DNA of 24,734 nt from a virus, in the IMG/VR virus record IMGVR_UViG_3300017782_000206, positions 1-24,734 of that record, one strand, 5' to 3'. Below the pieces are notes generated by a model that saw nothing but the letters and a program-made list of their open reading frames with translations, was not told the DNA's origin and ran no database searches. The translations under genes were made by a program, and so were the position numbers. This document shows positions 6,235-14,200 of this stretch, one piece after another. Numbering within the stretch: position 1 is the first letter of the stretch; every line of letters starts with the position of its first letter.

Positions 6235-9200
6235 TCACTCAAGTCCAACATTTTCAGAAGTAAATGTTGTAGTAAATGTTGGGGTGTATGTTGGGGTGAA
6301 TGTTGGAGTATATGTTGGTGTATATGTTGGTGTTGTAGAATCTGTTGATGTGCTTGACACCTTAGTGACTGTGTACTCTCCTGAGTTCAACCATTGACTT
6401 CCATTGTAGAAACCAATAGTGTATTGTTTTGTTTGTCCTTCTGCAGGTACATCTGAAACAGTAACGGTTTGAGCACCATTAGCGTTCTGTATAGAGAATG
6501 ATTGAAGGAGAGTTAAGTTGTTATTATAAATTCGACCTTGAACTGACTGACCCCCTTGCGTATTAAAATCAAACTCTACCGTATGTGTCGTCGCGCTATG
6601 GTGTACAACATTTTGAGTCGTTGATAAAATAGTGCCGATGTCATTATCATACAAAGTAAATGACTTTGAGTCAAGTACTCGCACATTAGATGATCCTCTA
6701 GGTTCAGACATTAAAGATGCGGTATTGCCTGTTCTCAATTCAGCAACGAATGTTTCTCCTTGCCAACCAATTTCAGAATCTTCTTGACTTCCTGTTCCAG
6801 TGCGTGTATAATTGCCTATGTAGTTTCCTGTATAGCCTCCTACAAATGTTCTCTCGTAAGCACCACCAAATGTATTTGCATAGGAGCTAGATCTAGCGCG
6901 AGTACTGGTTCTATTATAAGTGCCTTCGTAAGCGCCAGTATATTCACCAACAAACCCTCTACTATAATTTTCTTCAAAAGGTCTTGTATAATCACGAGAA
7001 TAATTTCCAGTATATTCACCGGCGTAGTTTCCAGAATAATTACCAGTGTAGTTAGAACCTATTGATCTAGCGAACTCAACAGTATAGTTTCCGATGAATG
7101 GTGTTAAAAAATCACCTGTATAGTTACCAGCGAAGTTGCCTACATACTCTCCAACATACCCACGTGCATAGTTTCCAGTGTAATTGCCTACAAGGAAGTC
7201 TCTAGTAAAATATCCAGCCCCTTGTGTAACTCTTGTGCGAGTAAATTCTCTGCTATAATTTCCGCCGAAGTTGCGTGAATAGTTTCCTTCGAAGTTTGCA
7301 GTATAGTTTCCAAAATAGTTTCTACTATAATTACCAACAAAGGTGCCAGCAAAATCACCGACATAATCTCCAACATACCCACGCGCATATTCACCTACAA
7401 ACCCAGTACTATAGGACCTAGTATATGCCGAATCACGACTTCTAGAGTAATCTGTTATTCTTGTTCTGTTATAATTGCCCGCAAAGTTGCCCACAGAAGT
7501 GCGTGAATAGTTCCCCTCAAAAGTAGAAGTTCTTATGAGAATGAAGTTTCTACTATAGTATAACGTTCTAGTGAAGTTGCGTGAATAGTTGATAGCATAA
7601 TCTATGGATCTTGTATAATCACCTGTAAAGTTTCCAGCAAACCCTCTTGAATAATTACCTACATAATAAAGGGTTCTACTATAACTAGAGGACCTTACTC
7701 TAGCATACCCATCATGCGGAACCTCATATTCTATAGGATCACCATTTATATCAGTCTCAGGTAATGTAGATATTCTGGTAGATGCATAGTATCCAGTTCC
7801 AGTTCTTGTGCGAGTGTATCCACGAATAAAGTCCCTCGCATAGTTAAAGTCTCGCGAGTAAGTGCCTGTAAACGGAGCAGTAAATTCACTGGAATATGTC
7901 GCGCCGTTGGTAAATGATTGAGTACGATCCCTAGTAAAATTACGCGTATATTCAGTAGTTGTTCCAGTAGGGGCCGCGGTAGAACTTGTGGTTCCTTGAC
8001 CAACTTCATAATACTTGGTGCCACCTATTGTAGCGATTAAATCACCTCTCCAGTAATAAATGTTATCGTTACCTTTTAACTTAGTTGGGCCGTTGCCATA
8101 ATCCCGTGTGTCATTAAGTACTTTCGTTGTTCCGTTCCATTTAATATTGGTGACATGTACTGTGATCGAAAACCCTTCGGAATTACTAGTATTAGTATCA
8201 ACTGAGAAGAAAGTGTTGTTTGCAGTGTAAAAATATCCATCGCCAATGGTACGTGTATATCCACGAGAATAGTTACCAGTAAAAGTACTAATTCTTCCTG
8301 CTGCAGCGAAGTCGCCAACATAGTTGCCTGTGTAAGTGCCTTCGTAACCAACAGTTCTCGTAAAGTTGCGTGTGAATCCACGAGAATAGTTTCCTATATA
8401 ATATAAGGTTCTTGTAGAGTCGGCTGGGAAATAAACTCCAGTAAATTCTCCGACATAAGAACCGACTGTTGTTCTGGTGCGACTATAGGCAGAATATCGC
8501 GTACGGGTAGATGTGCGAGTAAATTCTACTGCTGGGTTTACATAATTCCCAAGATAATTTCTAGCGTATGACCCCACCCTAGTATAGTCACCAGCATAGT
8601 TACCAGTGTAACTTGCGCTAGTCGTTCTCGCATAATCACCTACAAAATTCGTAACTCTGGTTCGCCCGTAGTTGCCAACAAAGTTCCCAGTAAAAGTTGC
8701 AGTATATGTACTAGAGTAATACTCGTTACGAGTCACGCCTCTAGTGCGACTATATGTAGAGTAACGTGTGCGACTATATGTTACCGTACTTGGCATTCTA
8801 AAATAATACGCAACATCACCAGTGGGAAAGTCTCTAGAGTACTCTTGTGGTCCAGTTAATATAGCATTTCTTGTAAACTCTCTAGCGTAATATGCTGTAT
8901 AGGATACAGTACGATCTCTGGTATACGCAGAAACTCTCGATCTTGTATAGTTTCTACTGTAGTAGCCAATATATGATGCACCATAACTACGAGCATACGA
9001 TGAAGTTCGGGTAGATTGTCTGCTTCGGTTGTAGGTAGAGTAACGTGTACGACTATATGTCACCGTACTTGGCATTCTAAAATAATACGCAACATCACCA
9101 TTGGGAAGGTTTCTAGAGTACTCTTGTATTTCAGTTAATGTAGAATTTCTTGTGAAGTTTCCTGTGTATATCCCCAAGAACTCTCTAGAGTAATTCGTAG

Positions 9201-10548
9201 TATCTGTTCTGCTGTATCCCGCTACAAATGCAGAGGTTCTGGTTCTTGAATATGTCGCAGAAAAAGATCGCGCGTACCCTTCAACTCTTGTTCTATCATA
9301 AGTACTTGTTCTTGTTCGAGCGTATGCTCCAGAATACTCTCCGGTATATTCTCCAACATAATTACGAGCAAAATCTCTTGAGAACGACCCTGCTACACTT
9401 CGAGAGTATGAAGATATTCTATTTCTTGAATATGTGCCTATGTAATCAGCAACATTGGTATATGAGACTGATCTCGATGAGGTGGGAGAAGTTGTTGTGA
9501 AGGTTGCGCTTTTAGTATCACCAAAGAAAGCTACTCTGTCCGACCCTAAGTCGTTCCCAGAACCAGAAGTTTGAAACACTCGAACATGATATGCACCTTC
9601 TTCAGAAGTATTCGCATTGAATGTAATAGAACTTCCTTCTGTAATTGCAGATCCTGATTGATATGTCAGAGATCCAGTAGCGTTTTGATCTCCGGAACCG
9701 TCACCATCTGAGTCAACATCACCGCCACCACCAGGAGGTTCATAGGTACCAGACCCACCAGTTCTCAAGGTTGCGCCTAGAAGACTGCCTGTAGGATAAA
9801 CTTTGAGTCTCTGGTCGCCATTTTGTAAATTCACAATAGCATCATAAGCTGAAGCTAATGTGCTACCAACCCTTAGACCAAAAAAGTCCGATCCGTGTGA
9901 GTTTTGAGCAGACCATTCAATATTTACATATTCGTTCGTATCTTTGGTCATTACATACGAGCTAGATTCTGTCCCTACTTCATTACTAAGAAGAGGTGGT
10001 AACCATGAAACGATATCAAAGTTAAAGTTTGTTCCTAATGCGCGACTATCAAACGCGACTTCTCCATAGCTTGTGACAATTCGCAGACCTCGGTCTATAC
10101 TAGTATCATAACGGCTTGGGTCGGCCATAATGGTAGATGCTTTTCTGACAACAAAATAATCAAACTCTGTTTGCCAGTCATCATAAACTGTGAGTTTCCA
10201 ATTTTCAAATTGTCCGTCTATTTGAGGGGTGTATGCTTCTATGCCTGTTCCAGTAAATGTTACCGTTTCCCCAGACACATTCATTTTGTGAAGGTAAGGT
10301 GTATCAAAAGTGACCGTCATGATATAATCTGAAGGCACTTCAATATCAACAGAACTCCAGTCACCGCCACCAGGCGCGCTAGGGTTCTTAACAAATATCA
10401 TATCACTTTCTAATAGACCGCCTGGAAGTGTGAACGAGTGTGCACGACCAGCATCTGTGACAATCAGATTAAGAATGTCCAGTTCTGTGTCCGATACAGT
10501 AAATGTTCCTCCGGCATCATTGCCTATTATCTTTAATCCATATGACAT
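6235..10548 (-). CDS. MSYGL-type tail protein with long degenerate tetrapeptide-repeat region
   Basis: A 1437-aa protein starting at ATG 10548, whose codon overlaps the upstream stop as TAATG. Residues 1-265 form an N-terminal domain starting MSYGLKIIG, shared in style with the 103-aa neighbour. Residues 268-287 are a Gly/Asp linker (GGGGDVDSDGDGSGD) with a DxDxDG-like possible calcium loop. Residues 290-368 look Ig-like. Residues 369-1250 are tetrapeptide repeats of the same kind as in the 1526-aa protein, but broken by register-shifting islands: two copies of a 42-aa cassette, a 99-aa island at 768-866, and a smaller one near 920-950. Residues 1251-1406 are a beta-rich C-terminal domain, and 1407-1430 are PTYT/PTFT tetrads. 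Codons are more A/T-ending than in the 1526-aa gene. A tail fibre or adhesin role is inferred. Confidence 0.85.
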   Translation of the reverse strand: MSYGLKIIGNDAGGTFTVSDTELDILNLIVTDAGRAHSFTLPGGLLESDMIFVKNPSAPGGGDWSSVDIEVPSDYIMTVTFDTPYLHKMNVSGETVTFTGTGIEAYTPQIDGQFENWKLTVYDDWQTEFDYFVVRKASTIMADPSRYDTSIDRGLRIVTSYGEVAFDSRALGTNFNFDIVSWLPPLLSNEVGTESSSYVMTKDTNEYVNIEWSAQNSHGSDFFGLRVGSTLASAYDAIVNLQNGDQRLKVYPTGSLLGATLRTGGSGTYEPPGGGGDVDSDGDGSGDQNATGSLTYQSGSAITEGSSITFNANTSEEGAYHVRVFQTSGSGNDLGSDRVAFFGDTKSATFTTTSPTSSRSVSYTNVADYIGTYSRNRISSYSRSVAGSFSRDFARNYVGEYTGEYSGAYARTRTSTYDRTRVEGYARSFSATYSRTRTSAFVAGYSRTDTTNYSREFLGIYTGNFTRNSTLTEIQEYSRNLPNGDVAYYFRMPSTVTYSRTRYSTYNRSRQSTRTSSYARSYGASYIGYYSRNYTRSRVSAYTRDRTVSYTAYYAREFTRNAILTGPQEYSRDFPTGDVAYYFRMPSTVTYSRTRYSTYSRTRGVTRNEYYSSTYTATFTGNFVGNYGRTRVTNFVGDYARTTSASYTGNYAGDYTRVGSYARNYLGNYVNPAVEFTRTSTRTRYSAYSRTRTTVGSYVGEFTGVYFPADSTRTLYYIGNYSRGFTRNFTRTVGYEGTYTGNYVGDFAAAGRISTFTGNYSRGYTRTIGDGYFYTANNTFFSVDTNTSNSEGFSITVHVTNIKWNGTTKVLNDTRDYGNGPTKLKGNDNIYYWRGDLIATIGGTKYYEVGQGTTSSTAAPTGTTTEYTRNFTRDRTQSFTNGATYSSEFTAPFTGTYSRDFNYARDFIRGYTRTRTGTGYYASTRISTLPETDINGDPIEYEVPHDGYARVRSSSYSRTLYYVGNYSRGFAGNFTGDYTRSIDYAINYSRNFTRTLYYSRNFILIRTSTFEGNYSRTSVGNFAGNYNRTRITDYSRSRDSAYTRSYSTGFVGEYARGYVGDYVGDFAGTFVGNYSRNYFGNYTANFEGNYSRNFGGNYSREFTRTRVTQGAGYFTRDFLVGNYTGNYARGYVGEYVGNFAGNYTGDFLTPFIGNYTVEFARSIGSNYTGNYSGNYAGEYTGNYSRDYTRPFEENYSRGFVGEYTGAYEGTYNRTSTRARSSSYANTFGGAYERTFVGGYTGNYIGNYTRTGTGSQEDSEIGWQGETFVAELRTGNTASLMSEPRGSSNVRVLDSKSFTLYDNDIGTILSTTQNVVHHSATTHTVEFDFNTQGGQSVQGRIYNNNLTLLQSFSIQNANGAQTVTVSDVPAEGQTKQYTIGFYNGSQWLNSGEYTVTKVSSTSTDSTTPTYTPTYTPTFTPTYTPTFTTTFTSENVGLE
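6259..6330 (-). repeat. PTYT/PTFT six-unit tetrapeptide repeat at the C-terminus
   Basis: Residues 1407-1430 of the 1437-aa protein read as PTYT, PTYT, PTFT, PTYT, PTFT, TTFT. This is a 12-bp DNA repeat with an aromatic every fourth residue, now with Pro, followed by a 7-residue tail. Confidence 0.9.
8757..8881 (-). repeat. Duplicated 42-aa cassette, copy B
   Basis: This encodes PQEYSRDFPTGDVAYYFRMP followed by STVTYSRTRYSTYSRTR. It pairs with the copy at 9036-9160, 279 bp away (93 codons). About 39 bases in the core are identical between copies. Confidence 0.9.
9036..9160 (-). repeat. Duplicated 42-aa cassette, copy A
   Basis: This encodes IQEYSRNLPNGDVAYYFRMP followed by STVTYSRTRYSTYNRSR. 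The central 17 residues are not tetrads and shift the repeat register by one residue, in both copies. Confidence 0.9.
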
Positions 10549-10859
10549 TATGAAATTCTCAGTGCCATTACAATACCACTCTGTGTACCGTAAGAACCAC
10601 TATTATTTTGTAATTGGAAACCAGTCGAAGTCTTATTAATCACATCTACATATCTAGGGTTGCCCACAAATACAATTAATATTTTAGTATCATCATTGGC
10701 ATTGGGGCAAGCATATTCACTGCTTATTTGATCTTTAGTCAGACTAAATGAAGAGTATACTTGGATATTAGATGTGCGGATCGAATCAGAAAATACTAAC
10801 TTAGAGGTAGTTGCATCACCATTGATGATTGGTCCATATATTTCTAATCCATACGACAT
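10548..10859 (-). CDS. Small MSYGL-type phage protein, function unknown
   Basis: A 103-aa protein starting at ATG 10859, with AAGGA six bases upstream. It begins MSYGLEIYGPIINGDATTSK, very like the first residues of the next gene (MSYGLKIIGNDAGG), and ends in a beta-rich segment (SGYG-like, GIVMALRIS). No signal peptide or membrane span is seen. Its stop and the next gene's ATG overlap as TAATG, so the two are probably translationally coupled. Phages often carry short proteins with this start beside tail fibres. I know of no defined role. It could be a minor fibre or tip protein, or a stand-alone version of the larger neighbour's N-terminal domain. Confidence 0.78.
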   Translation of the reverse strand: MSYGLEIYGPIINGDATTSKLVFSDSIRTSNIQVYSSFSLTKDQISSEYACPNANDDTKILIVFVGNPRYVDVINKTSTGFQLQNNSGSYGTQSGIVMALRIS

Positions 10860-10868
10860 GATAATTCC

Positions 10869-11264
10869 TTATGGTGATTCAGGCCAAACTACATTTTCTA
10901 AACTAGAATATTGGTTTGTGATATCCCTCAGTTCTTGACGATAGATTGCCCATATCTCACGATCGTCATCGTCTAGACCATTATCGTCCATACGAGTCCA
11001 ATCTGTTTCAGAGAGTAACTGATTACGTTTTTTTCGTAAATTTTCTATACGGATTTTTTCTACAATTTCATCAGGAAATGGTAATACTAATTGTGCAACA
11101 ATATCTTTTGATTCGATATACTTATCAACAAGTAAACAAAAATTAATGTCGTATTCTTCTTGAGTAGGAACATATAATTTCCAATCATTAGACGGCAATA
11201 TATTCCCATCAAAAGATTGAGGAGATCCTATTGGGTTTCCGTTTTCTATTCTTATAAATTGCAT
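10869..11264 (-). CDS. Phage tail assembly chaperone-like protein (first copy)
   Basis: A 131-aa protein starting at ATG 11264, with a strong AGAGGAAG ribosome site eight bases upstream. The N-terminal half (MQFIRIENGNPIGSPQSFDG, then NDWKLYVPTQEEYD) is typical of short tail-fibre-associated proteins. The C-terminal half carries RNQLLSETDWTRMDDNGL, then WAIYRQELRDI and VVWPESP. This is the DWT ... YRQxLRD ... WP signature of the phage tail assembly chaperone C-terminal domain. It follows the 1296-aa fibre gene by 24 bases, the usual position for a chaperone just after its fibre. The role in folding or trimerising that fibre is inferred from family and context. Confidence 0.85.
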   Translation of the reverse strand: MQFIRIENGNPIGSPQSFDGNILPSNDWKLYVPTQEEYDINFCLLVDKYIESKDIVAQLVLPFPDEIVEKIRIENLRKKRNQLLSETDWTRMDDNGLDDDDREIWAIYRQELRDITNQYSSLENVVWPESP

Positions 11265-11288
11265 TATTCAATCTTCCTCTTGGGTATA

Positions 11289-14200
11289 TCAAGGATTACC
11301 GGTAAACTCTTCATTTGTGTTATTTGGATTATTTGTATTATTATTTGTATCAAAATAATCATCCCAATTTATGGTGCCTAGAAGATCTGATGTGGTGGAT
11401 GTAATATAAGAAGAATATTCGCTCCATATTGCCGAACCATCTAAAGATTCTCCCCCCGCACCAATACCACTGACAGTGGATTGCCCTGTATCATCTTGTG
11501 TACCAGATCCTGAATCTGTATCGGTATTAGTAGATGCTACAAGACCTGCGACTGTTCCTGACCAACTATTGTTTGACGATCTAGATTGACTTGTATTACC
11601 AGAACCATTATCACCTCTCATCAACACAGAAATTTTAAATTCAACATCAACATCTACCGGAGTTGCATATGAACCAACGACAGGAATTGTAGTCCATGCG
11701 TTACCGCCTCCGGCAGTCTTATGCGTCATAATCTGTATTGTTTCGTAACTGCCCCAAGCGCTATTGGTTTCTTTGCCTAACTTCTTTCTCATTTCTAGTT
11801 TTACATATGCTGTATCAGTAGCAAATACGCCAGAGAATGCCATATTTATTGTGGCCATATGAGAAATATCTTGAACCTCAGTTCTCATTACGCCTTCGGC
11901 ATCTAAACCTATATTCCGCACAACTGTATTTCTAGGAAGGTTGATCTTAGTTAATTCTTTATACTGATCATTACCGTTTGAATCTCTGGTTGGTCCCCAT
12001 GACCTATAACCAGTTCCTGCGAAAGGAGTAATTGTATTCACATTACCTTTAAGGGACTTCACAGTTAGAGAGTCAGTGATAAGGGCTTCTGCTTCTAACG
12101 ACCCCGTTGTGATCTTACCCCCATCAATGGTTGTTACCGATGCACTGAACCGATCCCCTAACTCTTGATTGAAGTTCTGGAAGGTTACTAGTCCATTAAA
12201 ACTATAATTTACAAATGGAGTGCTAAAGGTAATATTACCCCCTGTTGCGATAGCAGGGTTACTACCAGCAACATCTTGGAATGCTCTGTATCTTGAAGCG
12301 AATAATGTTCCTGATAGATTAGTTCCATCTGGCGGACTTAAAGACCAAGGTATTACGCCATCGTCATTTTCTTCAAAACTTCCTCCAGAAAAACTTCCTG
12401 GTGCGGAGAAATTGTATTGGCTAGCTGTGGGAGTGCTTGGAACTGCTCTATTATCACCTTCAGAAAGATCTGAATTATACTCTCTAAAGTAGTAGACATA
12501 ACCCTCAGAGGCCGCAGGAATGTCCGATGGATTCACTGTTACTGGGTCTGGGTCAACTGAGTATAGTGTTGGATCACCCCAAGACAAAGTGGTATCAGTG
12601 CCCGAAAGACTCTGAGATGATGCTAATGTTTTGACTCTCCACAAAGCAGGTTTACTATTATCAGTCGGCGCTGCTGGTGGTTCTTCGTACCAACCATCAT
12701 AATTGTTTCCGACAGGGAATACAAAACTGTCACTACCGAAATTGTAGTGAATAGTGTTTGCAGGTGGTTTAGTGAAAGTAGAAGTTCTAACGCCTCTCTT
12801 ATACAAGAAACCGCTGTATGTAGTAAAACCATCTTCACCGTTATTGTGGTCTTCATAAGGAGTGGCCCAATCTACAATAGTGTCAGTCCCAGTCTCACCT
12901 ATGACTGAGAAAACTGCTTGAGATTCCCATATCTTACCGCTAGGATTATAACCCACACCACTGTTGTGGTCATTCATTTCACCGACACTATCAAACCACA
13001 GATAATTTCCGTCTGAGTCGGTAGGCATTGTGACGGTGCCTTCTCCCGTGAAGTCTACAGAACCGCCTACTGGAGCGGGTGGTCCAGCGTCATCCTTATT
13101 TACTGTACGCGTTACAACTCGCAATAGGAATGTGGACTTACCAGCGGCACCGTTAGCACCAGATGAGGTTCTCTCTGGGGCATCCCACTCAATCGAATCA
13201 TCAATTAGGTCAGTTGTTGCTTCTGGGTCATTAACGACCGACGCAACACCTACAGTTGCCCATAGTTGAATGTTTTGACCCTCTGGGTTTTCAGGTACTG
13301 TCTTAGACCATGCATATCCATTTGGTAGTGTAAATGTTTTATCGGTGAAATTAAACGCGACTCCATCTGACGGTTGAGGTGTAGCAGGACCATCTACAGA
13401 ATCGTCTCTGATATACATTGTCAGTTGAGTAACAAGTTGACCTTCACTAGCGTCGATCGCGTGTTTAGTCACCATCTTAGGTGGAGAGAATACTAGACTG
13501 TTGTCCAGACCAGAGTTCCCTCGTATAGTCGCTAGAGTAGTAGACTCCCAAAGGTTTCTTCGATTGCCCAAAGCATCTAATTCTGGTGGTGGGATTTCAT
13601 ACCAGTTCTGAGTACTTGAAGTACCGGCAACAATTGTGCCGTCATGGTCGGTAGAGTTTTGACTTGGTGTAAGAAATTTACTTTCGTCAAAACTATATGT
13701 CACCGTATTAGCATCAATATCTTGTGGTGTAACACCTTCGATAGTTCTAGTGAACAGAGATTTACGATATGTAGATACTGTCTCTAAAATCTGAGGAACT
13801 GGGTCGCTCCACTGACCGTTAACAACATCGATACCTGTATCACCTTCTATACTAAATGAGTATACGGAAGACCACACATCACCTGGCTGTCCTACGATAG
13901 AATTCTGTGAAGAAACCCAAGGAGAGGATAACTCTGGATAATCTTGTGATCCGTCGTCGTCGAAATAGTTACCATCGGAAGACCAAATGTAAGCGCCACC
14001 AGTAGGTCTAGGTATTGATGGGAATGCATCTCCCTCTTCCCAAGTGTTATCAAGTGCTGCGTATTGTTCTGCCGTGACTCTTCGGTATACTGCCTTCTCT
14101 ACGGTCGATCGACCATTTGTTCCTGTTGAAGATCGTACTGGGTCCGACCAAACGATGCTGGTATCTAGGTCACCGTCTGCATCTGTTGCAATACCTGAAC

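Larger units (their letters stand above)
6799..9444 (-). repeat. Degenerate tetrapeptide (12-bp) repeat region of the 1437-aa protein
   Basis: This spans residues 369-1250, mostly tetrads such as YVGE, YSRT-RTSA and FTGN, with several islands that shift the register. Asn and Tyr use AAT/TAT as well as AAC/TAC, so the DNA period is less clean than in 1106-4831. Confidence 0.9.

Noticed and set aside
1043-10548. CRISPR array or tandem DNA satellite
   Set aside because: The short repeats have no spacer structure. The period is 12 bp and the reading frame is maintained over thousands of bases, so it is protein coding.
11820-11860. A TATTTATT stretch resembling a late promoter inside the 1296-aa gene
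   Set aside because: It is not an exact octamer match and lies within coding sequence with no gene start following.
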